NCBI RefSeq assembly: GCF_000219625.1
Contig: NC_018202.1
Span: 310,001 to 374,000, forward strand
Source: Zymoseptoria tritici IPO323
Lineage: Eukaryota > Ascomycota > Dothideomycetes > Mycosphaerellales > Mycosphaerellaceae
Reading direction: 5' to 3'
DNA length: 64,000 nucleotides
Under the pieces are notes generated by a model, which was given only the letters and a program-made list of their open reading frames with translations, was not told where the DNA came from and ran no database searches. This document shows, piece by piece, positions 11,338-22,424 of the stretch; positions within the stretch are counted from its first letter, which is position 1; each line of letters begins with the position of its first letter. Both the position numbers and the translations under genes were made by a program.

Positions 11338-12144
11338 TTATCCACCTAACTCGATGTGACGATCCAGCTCGGCCATCCAGAGGGGCTGATCTTGCGAGTA
11401 GTCTGGAACATCGACGCGGTCTGTGAAGAGGGCCTTAATCATCATGTCCGCTGGAGAGGATGCGGTATCAGCTGGATAAGGTTGCTGGCGAACGTCGCCG
11501 TCGGTAGGCAGCGAGAGGAATGTGTCGGGGTCCCAGCAATTGTCGAGAACCGACCGCAAGGGGTACACAAAGTCCAAACTGGTTCGGCTTGGTAGAGGAA
11601 GCTTGGACGGAATGGATACGCGCCAGTCTGGCCGCTGAGGAAGACTGGGCTTGCGAGTCCGGAGAAATCCACGGATAGCAGGTATAGGCATTGGTGAGCA
11701 AGGCGTAGATATCGGGCAGAAACGGAGGAGGGTGGCGGTCGACATTCTCCAAGTCCTTCGCGGCGCCGGCTCCCTGCGGATGGCCGCCGCCGCCACCGGG
11801 AGTGTTGACGTGGAGCGACTGCCAGAAGATCGAATCGTCCAAGTCCAGATTCGCTCCCTTTCCGTCGGCGAACTTACGTTCGAGGTCCCACAGTAAGTCG
11901 GATTCAAGCACCAGTGAACGGATCCTAGTATTGATATGGAGAGTTCGCCTTCCATCAACTTCATCTGTCTCGAGAACCACCGGCCATTCATCGGATCGCT
12001 TTTGTCCGCGGGGCCTCGATAGCTGGCAATAGGCTCATCGCTCGACATCTGTTTAGCAGGTGCTTTTGCAACGCGAGAGACTGGAGCTATAGTTTGAGTC
12101 GCGGCGTAAGGCGGAGGCAGCACCACTGGAGCTTTGTGTGCCAC
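11338..12144 (-). pseudogene. Frame-shifted coding sequence, family unknown
   Basis: The start-side reading is clear in one frame (11980 to about 11680), with VVLETDEVDGRRTLHINTR, LDLDDSIFWQSL and FLPDIYALLTNAYTCYPW. From about 11670 the coding character moves to another frame that runs to 11338, with DNCWDPDTFLSLPTDGD and QPLWMAELDRHIELGG before the stop. Around the switch I see no GT-AG pair that would join them, so an indel is likelier than an intron. No known domain is recognised. It is probably an inactive gene copy. Confidence 0.4.
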
Positions 12145-12289
12145 GGTCGTAGCCGGAGTAGAAGTACCGGGCAGAGGCGGCCGTAGACTAGCTTGGAGAG
12201 ATCCGTGAGGTTATAATCTTTAATATGGTGTGACTCCTAAGCATGTTTCAGGCTCGGAGACGGAATGTCGTACGCTGGAGACGGTTTAT

Positions 12290-13747
12290 TCAGCTGCAAT
12301 TCCGGCGTGTGACGCCTTTCAACTCTGCTTGGACTTGGGCGGCTGCGACTCTTCGCCACTTTGATCCAGCCTCAGGCGTCATGCGATTCGATCGGTGATG
12401 CGATTGCATGTGTGCACGATGTGCTGGCGTCTTGTGGCAAGGATGCTGTTGCCGTTCTCGCAAGACCGCTGTTCGGTTGCCGTGCGTGCCGCCGAAGACT
12501 GTTGCGACGTCATAGTCGTAGAAACGCCAGGAAAGTGTAGTCGCTTCGTATTCATAACCCTGCCACTGGTCTAGCCAACAACGATGCGATTGTGATCGGC
12601 AGTCCAGATACATGTGCATAATATTGAAGCCATGGCAGAGGCGATGACACCAGCGCAGTTCGCATTCGTGCTCGAGGTCAGATTCGCCAGCCGAGCGATT
12701 GAGGTGCTGTCAAGGCCTGGATGAGGTGTACTATTTCGGCTTCGCCGTGGCAGAGCCGCTTGGGTCGCGATTTGCCAATCGGCCAGTCTCGACGATCTAT
12801 GTGTATGCGTAGCACTCCCAGTCGAGCGAGTCGATGCGCATGCTCTGACCTTGCAGTCGGGAAGATCGTCCCTCGTCCATGTGTATGCTCAGATCTCTCA
12901 AGCGCAAATGTCGTCGATATGCATGCGCAGCTCTTTGAATCGCAGGGACGGTCGTGCTCGTTCGCTTAGCGCCTCGCTCAAGTTGCTGAGGTGGTAGACT
13001 TCGCACCATTTGCATGTTTTCGTGTATGCGCATGTTTGCTAGTCGCAGATCCGTCGTCGTGTTTGCCCAACGGCTGGTGAAAGCTGCTGGAGTTGCGGAT
13101 CTGGCATCGATTGCATCTTTCAATCGATGTATCGTAGTCGAGATGCAACCAGATGCGATGAAGCTCGTGCGAAGTGCAGCATCCAGAGCTGTTAGGTAGT
13201 TGCTACGACCTCGATATTGAGCAGCAGTAGGAGACGAAAGTCGATTGGGTGTCTCCTGCTCTCGCGAACCCGAGTTCTCTTCGCCCTCTCCTCCAGGAAG
13301 TGGTTTCAGGCCGTCTGGGCGGCGCCAGCAAGACGTACCTGGGACATCAGACCGACTTGGGCGATAGTTCTGGGTGTGAGCAGGTTGAGCCAAGCTTTGC
13401 ATGCCTTATTCTCGGTCCGGCCGGATCCTGTGATCGCTGTCCCGAGTATCGCGAATGCCTATCCCGACTTGAGGTCCTGCGGAGTGCGGAGGGGTCCAAG
13501 GGATCTGGAAGTGCGCCTTTGCGCATGGCTGGCGCGACAGAGGTGCATCCTTGCTCTCAATGTCCGCGATCAGATGGGCGCTGATTCCGGAGGCTCGTCG
13601 CTCAGCCTCGGCGGCGAAGAACCAATGTCGACGTGGAGGTTGCTTGGGCAGTGAAGGCGCGCTGGGTGCAGATGAAGCCACACTTGCACGACTCGGCGGA
13701 GCGGCGTCGTTCGGCGTGGATAACACGGAAGACAAAGATAACACCAC
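12290..13747 (-). pseudogene. Long decayed frame with Cys/His-rich C-terminal region
   Basis: One minus-strand frame stays coding-like over about 1.46 kb but contains a TAA near 13404 and three stops (TAG, TAG, TGA) between about 12797 and 12709. The first part (13747-13406) is rich in Ala, Ser and Pro. The second (from the ATG at 13402) includes LTALDAALRTSFIASGC and MRIHENMQMVRSL. The third (12706-12290) has CELRWCHRLCHGFNIMHMYLDC, a Cys/His spacing that could bind metal. The three clustered stops may sit in an intron ending TTGACAG at 12707. The TAA near 13404 would then be a nonsense change or mark a second gene start at the ATG of 13402. The family is not recognised. Confidence 0.35.
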
Positions 13748-14844
13748 TGCACCTCACGGCCCTCCCACATCCCAGAAGCTCCACCTCGCCTCCAGCTGCC
13801 GTCCAACCACTGCTCTTACTGTCACTCTCACACTCCCTCACACAACCCAGGATTCACCTCGAGCACGTATCTCAGATGGTTCTTCTCCGTCAAGAATCAT
13901 CTGCAAGGGAATTAAAGAGGCCGAAGAGACATCTGATGCAAATCATGGACGCAATAATAATGTCCAAGTGGGAAGCCCGAGAAAGTGGTGCGGACGCCGG
14001 TTGCTCTCTCTCATCTGGCGCTGCTCTCTCATCTCCTCCAACGACGTCTCAACTTGCTCCCGCGCCAGCAGATGCCGATGTTAACGATGATTCTCGTTCA
14101 TCATCATCTCGATGGACTTCTCTTGATCAGACAATAATACTCACGAGATCCTTGTCGAGATTCTTTTGGTGTGGCTTAAGGGATCCCTTCCCATAGCTGA
14201 AATTCGGACTTCGTTGCCGTTGCTGCCACCGCCAGAAGAGTCATATCCGGGAATGATAGGATGGAGGGAGTGCGAGATCGAGGCGGTAGACACCTGCCCG
14301 TCGGTCGGCTTGCGTCTTCGTTCGGGGATGGCGGTTCATCGCCGCTCGTATGTCCATAGCTCTCTTCTCCGGCGATGCGATTGAGCATGGGAACAAGGCG
14401 GGAGAGTCTGGATGTGGTCGAGACGGTAAGCTGCTGAATGGATGGTCAACCGGCCCGGATGGGAAATAGATGTTTTGGCTCGGCACGCACGATTGTTCGA
14501 GGATCGATCGCACAGGCTCACAACCTCATCTCCAGCGCCAGCAAAGTTCAGCCGTCTGTTCGCCGTCGTTGCCCTATGTTCCGCGCCTGGTAGCGTTAAT
14601 GACATGCGCTTCGGAGAGCCAATGTTAGTATACCTGTGAGTCGTCTGAGAGGAAGCGAGGAAACCGAGGGAGTTTGGGGAAGCGGCCGGGTATAGGGCTA
14701 CCTGACCTTCTTCTCAGTGCGCTCCTTCCAAAAGGTCGATTTCGATGTCCAGGCACGAAATCCCGATCCCGAGCTTTCTTTACGACGGACTACACCTCAC
14801 AGAGGATAGCGCTGTAAATGTTTATCGATTGGAATGCGTGATAT
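13748..14844. other. No supported gene
   Basis: Short open frames occur on both strands with no consistent coding signal and no motif. This is probably intergenic DNA at the 3' side of the nuclease-like gene. Confidence 0.35.
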
Positions 14845-16224
14845 TTACGGAACCACCCGTGCGGCATCTGTAATGTTGTCCAGAATCTCTCGTCTGAGCC
14901 ACGGCCACCACACATCATCTGCCCACTTAATCAACACCCTCAGCCCAGCCACGACCTTACACGTCTCCAGCAAGCTCGTCGTACTCCCAATTAAGACCCC
15001 ATCGCTGTAGAATGTCGCCATGTTCTCTCCAGCTACGTCTTTGAAGCAGAGGAAATGCCATTCATGGCCCTGTACAAACAACAGCGGCATAACCGGTATT
15101 TCAACAATTCCAGCATCTGGACGGCCAAATTCTTTCAGCAGCTGCCGCAAGCGTGTGACCTGAGCCTGTGCCCAAGTCATGAGCTGCCGCATGCCGTCCG
15201 CTCTGCCTTCGCCTGGCAGCTTCGTCTCGATGCTTGCGACGATTGCGTCCAGCAGAAGGGGCGTGTAGTCCGTTTGGTTGAGGTGTATGTCGCGGGCTCC
15301 AAGGCGGCGCTTGATGTCGTCTGGCACCTTGAAGGTAAGGCAGAAGTCGACCTTGCGGGATTGGGAGGTGTCGGCGGGCACAGGTAGGAGTGCCGCAGGC
15401 ACGATCCTTGCAGTCGTGATATTGTCGAAACGGAAGTTGTGCCGAGCGCCGCGCAGAGAAGTGTTGAGCAGGGGATGGTGTACGGATGAATTCCAGGCCG
15501 GCTCGGACGCGAAGCGAATCATGTTCTCTCGGGCTTCCTCGACCAGTTCGCAGAGATGAGTTTTATCTGGCAAGAAGTCCACATGGTCGTTGGCGGGATC
15601 GTCTGCGCGGAACAGGGTTTGGAAATTTCGCTGATCTCGTTGATCACTGCCGCTTGTCAAAGCAGCTCGCCACTCAGGAGTGTTGGCTGCTCTTGGCAGG
15701 ATATCGACAGAGTCCTTGACTGAGTACATGAGTTCTGCCAAACTCCGCACATCCTCCGGAGCGCTTGTGAGATCTTCGGGGTTTACAAGCGAGGCCTGGG
15801 CAACCGGGTATTGTATGTTCATGCCGCGCAAAGCCATCTCTTTTTGAGGACTCTCTGATCGCCGACTCTTTTTGCTACCGGACGCCGTCGATGAGTGGGC
15901 GCTCGATTCGCTGTCAATGTGATCGCGTGCGCGCTTCGTCTGCCGGAAGTCCGGAGGCTCGGGAGCGTCACTCAACAGCGGGATCCGTGAAACTGGGCGC
16001 GGTGTCGTATCTGTGGTAGGTATGTCGAAGGGAGCGTCTCCGGGTGTTCCAACTTTCGCATTCGACGCTGCGCGGCGCTTCGGCGTGCCCATCTCGGCGT
16101 TGACGTCCATCTCGGCCAACGCCCGCTTGTGCTTCGCTGGGCTTGCGCAGTGGATGGCAGCGGCAGCAGAGCCAGTATGACGAGCAGCCTGATCTTCAAC
16201 CCAGCAGGATGTATATGAAGACAT
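14845..16224 (-). CDS. Fungal PD-(D/E)XK nuclease-like domain protein
   Basis: An intact 459-codon frame starts at an ATG. Residues 1-130 are a low-complexity region rich in Lys, Arg and Ser (KHKRALAEM, SGSKKSRRSESP) with likely nuclear signals. From about 145 onward the protein matches the fungal PD-(D/E)XK nuclease-like domain: EPAWNSSVHHPLL near 241, the conserved Asp293 in KVDFCL, the IETK motif (Glu333, Lys335) and Gln347 in the following helix, then LLFVQGHEWHFLCF near 381 and a WLR tail. All expected active-site residues are visible. The family is common in ascomycete genomes with unknown substrate. Related restriction-type folds cut or bind DNA, so a DNA transaction role is plausible but unproven. 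The upstream AT-hook gene is on the same strand, 430 bp away. It is undamaged, unlike most neighbours. Confidence 0.8.
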   Translation of the reverse strand: MSSYTSCWVEDQAARHTGSAAAAIHCASPAKHKRALAEMDVNAEMGTPKRRAASNAKVGTPGDAPFDIPTTDTTPRPVSRIPLLSDAPEPPDFRQTKRARDHIDSESSAHSSTASGSKKSRRSESPQKEMALRGMNIQYPVAQASLVNPEDLTSAPEDVRSLAELMYSVKDSVDILPRAANTPEWRAALTSGSDQRDQRNFQTLFRADDPANDHVDFLPDKTHLCELVEEARENMIRFASEPAWNSSVHHPLLNTSLRGARHNFRFDNITTARIVPAALLPVPADTSQSRKVDFCLTFKVPDDIKRRLGARDIHLNQTDYTPLLLDAIVASIETKLPGEGRADGMRQLMTWAQAQVTRLRQLLKEFGRPDAGIVEIPVMPLLFVQGHEWHFLCFKDVAGENMATFYSDGVLIGSTTSLLETCKVVAGLRVLIKWADDVWWPWLRREILDNITDAARVVP

Positions 16225-16292
16225 CCAGGAGGATTGGCGGCACTTTGGTCAGTTGTACGGGTGCAAATAGGTAGCCTTTGCGTAGCAGGAGC

Positions 16293-16325
<33 letters not shown>
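16293..16325. repeat. GTT/CAA trinucleotide microsatellite
   Basis: About eleven GTT units on the plus strand (CAA on the minus strand). It lies 70 bp upstream of the nuclease-like start codon. A short minus frame would read it as poly-Gln, but nothing else supports that frame. Confidence 0.9.
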
Positions 16326-16653
16326 GTGAGATGCGGCTCGGCGGCTAAGGCTCGGTCCGGCATCGGCAAGTTCAAGGTACCTCCCGGGTTCGGCCCGGAT
16401 CTGCACTCGACGCCCCGCATCGCTGTTCATCAAATTGTTTTTGCTTTTACGGTATGGACGAAGTCGACGAGGGAGTGACGTCCCGAGAAGATGGTTGTCG
16501 AGGAGATTGAGATGTTGTTGGTCATGACCTGGTTGTCGAACAGGAGGACATGATGGTTCTCGTGCGTGTGTTTTCCCTCCATCGAGGCTTCTTCCGCTGC
16601 CGGTCCAAGTCAGCATAGAGCGCCTCACAGACCGCCACGCAGACCTTTTTGGG

Positions 16654-17563
16654 CTACTTCTTCGTGTGAAGTTCGTAATCGCTTCGCAGGTCGAGAGAGG
16701 GTGTCGCAATGCCGCGATTTGCACCAGTTTTATCATGGAGTCCTTTGGGTTCAGTCTCGTTGATCGAACGCGGCGGATGTACGTGAGGATGTGACGACGG
16801 TGAGGATGTCAGACTGAGATCGCACATAAGCGGCTCGCAAGACGTCTTTGGTACATGTAGCCCGATTTGATGAGGATGGAATATCCCTCCGCGATGTGGT
16901 CGTTTGCAAGGACACGGGCTTTTGCCATGATATTCCACCTGACTGGCGTTCGACTGATCCGACTTCCGTGGCCTGCCTCGCTTCTTTGTCGGCTCTCGTT
17001 CACTTTGTGTTTGTTCAATAGCTAGCGCAGTCGGGTCGACTGCCACTGGGTCTGGGTACCCATCATCTTCATCCATCATCAAAGGGCCATCGTCCTCGAT
17101 CGAGCGTACCACGCCCCGGTCTGCATATCCAGCATTGGTGCGCTCTAGCTCGACGTCGGCTGCATCTGCCTCCTCATCGTGTGAAAGCGTTGTGCTCGGT
17201 GCATCACGGACGGCAAGCTGTGTACGTGGGTATATCTTGTCCATTGCATGTAACCAAGCGTTGCGGCGTCAGTCTTCCTCCACCGTGCCCGTCTGCCTCC
17301 AGCGCCAGTCTTCCTCCACAGTCGCCTCCTCTTCCATCATCCGTCTTCCCTTCATCATCCGACAACCCGCGTACAAAAGTCCTCGCAGCACTCACAATCC
17401 GATTGAGAAGACAGGTCCCAGAGCAAAGGTTCCAGATTTTCAGATCCTCGGAATCCTTCACAGTGCATTTCAGTCGCCGCCGATCTGTGCTTCGTCGCTC
17501 TGGTCGCAGTCGTCTCAGATTCGGTGCTTCGGGTAGCATGGTGTGGAGTTCGAGTCGTGGCAT
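16654..17563 (-). CDS. AT-hook protein, two exons (candidate)
   Basis: Exon 1 (17563-17396, 56 codons) starts at an ATG. A perfect GTGAGT donor at 17395 and a TACACAG acceptor ending at 17218, with a CTGAC branch-like site between, remove 178 bp in phase 0. Exon 2 (17217-16654) continues to a stop, for about 243 residues in all. Exon 2 carries an acidic stretch (DDGPLMMDEDDGYPD) and then the AT-hook core KKRGRPRKS near residue 135, a short motif that binds the minor groove of AT-rich DNA. The remainder is Pro/His-rich with no recognised domain. It is probably nuclear. The 3' part after the AT-hook is less certain because another frame there is also open. Confidence 0.5.
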
Positions 17564-18711
17564 AGAAGGGCGGCGATGCTTGTGGATGACAGCTCTCGTT
17601 GGTCTTTAATGATCGAACCACGACGACTGACCTCACGCATCACGCAAGTACATTCCAATAATTATCTCCTGCTTCCTTGCTTCCTTTGTCCGCCCGAAAC
17701 AAAAGGTCGGATTCAGTCTTGAAGATGGTCCACGTTGACGGCGCAGCTTCAACTCCACTAGCATCCACGTATCGTGGATCCGAAGAAGAAGAAGAAAGCG
17801 CCATGGTGTCGCTCCTCTAATAGCGCAAGGGACGTGGTCTTCGACAGCGACAACAGTGCCGTCGACCCGACATATTCTCCCTCCACGATGGGCTGTTCTC
17901 CTCGTCTAGTTGTGTAATGTTGGGTGCCGTGAGGAAGGCGCTTGGAAGAAAGCAATGGAGGGAAGGGATGGAGAGGATATGTAGGGAGGATAAAGAATAT
18001 GGAGAAAGAATGAGGATACTGATCCATCATCGTGAGTGGGTGATCAGTGCATGTACGTACCTGAACGAAAGAGGTTGATACTGGAAGAAGGGTTCGAAAA
18101 AGTCTTATCCAGCACCGAGAGTGCAGAACTTCAGGGACTCCACCGACCACTGACATACATACACTGCTTCACACATCTTCGGCAAAGCGCCAGCAGGCGT
18201 AATACACGATCTCCGGCCTGATGCGACAGTCGCAGATACGCACGGAGAGTCGTGCAGAAACCATCTCAGCGTCACCACACTCGCATTCTTGGATTGTTCA
18301 TAGGTAGCAGGAGATGCCTATAATGTATCCTAAGCGGAAGAATAGCGGGAATGCTCGCCGTGGACAGAGGCGCGAGGTTCCCGACGACGGCGCCCGAGGA
18401 ATTTAATATTCGGATTGTAAACAGCAAACAGCAATGCGTCAATGCTCTCTACGTCGATGTACATTTCACGGCCGGAGGCTATATGGTCGCTCGGTTCATT
18501 CGGATGCACGGAGGGAGGTCGTTGGGGTCGTCGACAGTGGACTTGGAGGTTGTGGGATAATTGGCTGATGTAAACAGAACAGTGGCGGCAACTCCATGGC
18601 GCGAGTCCTAGGGTTCGACGGAGGTACAGGTAACGTTCCAGATGTCGTCGAACCGCTTAGCGCGGCCGTGAGAGGCTGTACGGAATTCGATCCTGCGATC
18701 CCGATGAATTG
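17564..18711. other. No supported gene
   Basis: Open frames here are short and conflict between strands. A minus frame at 17758-18156 and plus frames near 18351-18560 have no motif. Treated as intergenic. Confidence 0.35.
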
Positions 18712-20034
18712 TCAGCGAGTCTGTTCCATCGGCGCAAGCAAGATGGAACTCGCAACCAACGACCTACCTTGGGGTCGTTGCCCAGTGTCCGTGTACAATG
18801 CCCTATTGTTTCGTGGGGACATGTAGATGCTGGGCTCCTCCGGTCTTTCGTCGGGCGTGATGGCTCTCGCTGCTCGCGTATCTCTAGCTTGGATGCCAAA
18901 GGAGGAGGACACTTAAGATTGCTCCAGCCTGACCTTGGCGTCGAGATACCTCCGCTGCTGTTTCTTGCGGACGAGGATCCGTAGTTCGTGCTTTGTAGGA
19001 TCCGGAGAGGAAATGTAGTACTTGTCGGCGTCGTCGGCATGCCTCCTTGCTCGCTTGTTGTTGCCCATTTCGCGCCGTGGTTGGTAAGGGTTCTGTAAGG
19101 GAGGGAGGGAGGGAGAGGTGGCCGAGGTCCCTAACGGTGTGAAAGTCCTGGATCTGCGGTAGAACAGTTGTTGGGCGCCGTGGAACATCTCGAACCCGGC
19201 CCTTGGTCGATCTTGTGTCGGTCTGGCGCCTCGCAGATGAGCCCTGCGGCGCCTCGTTAAATGTAGAAAGTGTCAAGAAGCGATGGTGGCACTCGAAGCT
19301 GGGTCGTTGAACATACCGAACTTCCGTTGAATGAGATTGATCGGCTCGCGCTTGGCATCAGATTTCGCATCCAGATATTTTTCCATCAACAGTACAATCT
19401 TCCGTCTGGTCGCATGTCGTTGGCTTGCATGTTGGTGTCCGTAGTATTCATTCCGTGGATCGACGAGCAGGCAGTTCGAGGAGGACTGTACGACGTTAGC
19501 ACAGGCCGAGAGATAAGACCTCAGCAATCTGTAGCATCTGCAGATCGATCTCATCATCATCATCATCATCACTGATCGTATATGCTGATGATATGAACTC
19601 CTTCCTCGTTCAGCGGAGTCCATGTTGGGGGAAGGCGTTCCCAGTCAATTGTGGTGCGGTACACGACGTTGTCACAAACCCGTCGTCTTCTACTCGATGT
19701 TGGATGGCAAGAGGACCTACGAGCGTACCCAGGCGTTTTGGGCAGCGTCCACACTTTGGCCGTCTCGATGAGATTCGATGAGCTTGAGCATCCATAGTCC
19801 GTCGTGTACCACACGATTGCGTCGTCGGCACCTGGAGCGGCTCGCAGCGTCTTGCACATGGCCTCGCCCATCGAAAGATGCTCGCGTGAGTGACCGGGAG
19901 GCATGCTCAAACTGCTGGTCCGGCGGAGAGACATTTTCGGAGTTGGGGGATTGGGCTCGCTGGGGAGCTGGTGTGTCTCGAGAGAATGCGGACATTGACG
20001 AGTCGGACTGGTGACGCCCCTGGAGACCGGACAT
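18712..20034 (-). pseudogene. Decayed gene in one minus-strand frame
   Basis: A single register carries several coding-like blocks. The best are VLLMEKYLDAKSDAKREP and LIQRKFGMFNDPASS (to 19273), then DDADKYYISSPDPTKHEL and KKQQRRYLDAKVRLEQS (to 18915), then PDERPEEPSIYMSPRNNR (to 18712). Between 19623 and 18712 only two stops interrupt it, a TGA at 19273 and a TAA at 18913. Upstream of 19623 several stops appear. The repeated YLDAK hints at an internal duplication. No family is recognised. An intron-containing gene cannot be excluded, but the TAA has no obvious splice sites around it. A short ATG trinucleotide run (about 19550-19571) lies inside. Confidence 0.35.
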
Positions 20035-20479
20035 GTTAGCGTGAGGAAAACACTCGGGGATGTTTCGGAGGCGTCGAGCATACCTTGTGTCTGCCGACTG
20101 CCGTCGGATTGCTATCTGTACCGTTCGTTGTCCGTGAGATTACCGGGGAGTTGTGCTCATCACATCTCTCCTCGGTGGTTCTTCGGTCTTCTCGGGCGGA
20201 TGTACGATAGCTTGAGGATCCAGCTGCGGCGAAGATGTAATAAGTACCGGACTCGTCTCCAAAGTCGAATTTCGCACGGCCAACACGGGCAAAGGAGACT
20301 CACCTTCTTGCTCCCAGCGCTTCCGGCATTATCACCATTACTATCGTCATCATCCTTCTGAGACGCCTCAATCCCACTCCCACTCGAGTATCAGAGTCTT
20401 CACCAGCGCTGCGCCTTTTGAGATTCTCGGCGAGATGTGGAGTGTAGCGACGTAGGATTGTGAGCCAGAGAGTCTCAAT

Positions 20480-21127
20480 TCAGACTGGGGAGTGGAAGTC
20501 GCCTGTGGTATTCTCTTCAATCCCGTCCGAGGGAAGGAGGATCTCGAAGCACGAGTCGAATGTGGGCGAAGATGCACCCGCAGTGACCAGCGAAAGTGAC
20601 GGCGCCGGTGTATGCCGAAAGGAAGACTTGTGAGCCAGAACTAAGCCGGCGAAGATGACCTCCGAGCCGGCGAACGTCTGTCTGGGATGGAGTCGATCGT
20701 GCTTTCGATTCAAAACCGAGGTGGTCGTGAGTGGTATCTTGCCGGGCGAAGTAGACGTTGCCAATTTCCTGCGGGTGTCTGGAAGTCGATGCGGCAAGTG
20801 CGGCTTGTTCGGAGGTGTTGCTGGCATACTCGTTGCTTTGAATCGACTGCGCTTGTCGGGACCGAGTGAGGCAGCTTGCTCGCAAGATTGCTTGTCCAGC
20901 ACCGGCAATGTAAATGGCTCGAGTGCCGTGTATCGGCACGTTGGTACAGCAACGTTCGAGCTCACAACGTGCAGCTCGAGGGCGGGAGTGCGAGTGTGCA
21001 AGGGCCAGCGATGCCGGACTGTCGAGGGCGCCTCGCTCGCTGGACTCGCAATATGATGGGAGACGGCAACATTCCTTGCTCTTCCAGCTTCTGCGGGCGA
21101 TGACGCGGCAATCAACTCTGGAGGCAA
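20480..21127 (-). CDS. Open frame without ATG, 215 codons
   Basis: Codon use looks coding (mostly G/C at third positions) across the whole frame, which ends at TGA. There is no in-frame ATG at its 5' end, so it would need an upstream exon or is truncated. The product is rich in Ser, Pro and Thr (TSMPATPPNKPHLPHRLP) with no hydrophobic or metal-binding segments and no recognised domain. Confidence 0.25.
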   Translation of the reverse strand: MPPELIAASSPAEAGRARNVAVSHHIASPASEAPSTVRHRWPLHTRTPALELHVVSSNVAVPTCRYTALEPFTLPVLDKQSCEQAASLGPDKRSRFKATSMPATPPNKPHLPHRLPDTRRKLATSTSPGKIPLTTTSVLNRKHDRLHPRQTFAGSEVIFAGLVLAHKSSFRHTPAPSLSLVTAGASSPTFDSCFEILLPSDGIEENTTGDFHSPV

Positions 21128-22424
21128 TTGTGCCTATCTCAATCACTTTGCGGAGAGTCCAACTCAGTACTTAACGTTGCCGGCCCGAAGCTTGCGGGTG
21201 GTCTGATGGCTTGGTGCAGACCGTTCGAGCGGGGAGCCAGTGGCCCGGTCGCCAAAGTTCCCAGTTCGTCGTGTATCTTTTCAAGAACTGATCGAATGGC
21301 AACCCTCGGAAATTGGCGGAAAGCGCCCGTAGCAGCACAATGGCGGAGCCACGTGCACTGGCTGGCATCTGGGCATTGAGCCGGTCGCTGTTCCAGTAGA
21401 TCCTGTCGAAATGCCAGCCTCTCGAACAGCCGCGGGTTCAGCGGTAGACATGTTATTTGAGCCTTTCCTAGCATGGCGAAGAAAGCAGAAGTGGTGTCCT
21501 CTTTTCGATCCTGTCAATCCGCGTGTAGTGGCTTGCAGGTTCCGCGGCTTTCGTTCTTGCGAGTCGATGCCAGGTTGGTAAATGATAAGCTCCGCTGATT
21601 ACCACCCTCGATCCAGCTGCAACCTTCTGGCCAAGCGAGACATTCGTGCCCTCGAAGAGTAGGAGCACGTTGCTCTTGCAATGCGTTTGGGCTGGCGGCT
21701 GCTGTGCGAAGATCGCGATTCACTCATTGTGCACCTCGCACATCCTGACGATGATGGTATGCTCAGCGTCGGCGGAGATAGATGGAGATGTTGTCAATCG
21801 ATGGTCTTCAAGACAGGGTGGATTCGCGAGGGAGACGGCGCTTCGGAGCGGTTGCTGCTGACTTGGGAGCGCCTCGGGTGTGGTGGCAGCGATGCGAGTG
21901 GCTGACTACGACGCGATGAACAGGCTCATGGTCAGCGAACGAGGTGCTAACCTCTCAAGACGGTTGGTCGTTCTACTTGTCAGCATCGGACTTCTGGCCA
22001 GAGTCGCTCGCTGTTGGAGAACCCATCCTGGAACCTGATGGTGTCCGCGTAACCGAGAGCATCGCTCAGCCGAAAATGATGCTGACGTCACAACTGGCAA
22101 AGCCGAGAGTGAAGTGAAGGTCAACTGTCACTGGCGAAGCCATAGAGCCTAAGAAGGAGTCGACTGAGACTGCGGAGACATTGCTGTGTATTTGGAGTTC
22201 CGTGACGAACTACATCGGTGTCAGTATATCGTCTTGTGTTGTTGACCTTCCTCGTTGTTGTACCTTCTGTCATCTGAGCGAGCTTCGCCGGCTCCATCTT
22301 CGTCTTGACGATTTTCGAAGCGACAATTTGACCGGTCGGTCTGCTGCCATCGTACCGTTCGGCGCGGTGACAGATAGCGAAGCTTCCCCTTCCCAGCGCT
22401 GGTCCTGTGGCATAGTTGACACCG
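21128..22424. other. No supported gene
   Basis: Mixed short frames on both strands with no motif. Nothing can be called. Confidence 0.3.

Noticed and set aside
16196..16420. Poly-Gln protein upstream of the nuclease-like gene
   Set aside because: The frame is short, relies on the CAA microsatellite and shows no other coding signal.
19187..19210. B-box-like GGGTTCGAG on the minus strand
   Set aside because: No A box or cloverleaf surrounds it, and it lies inside a coding-like frame.
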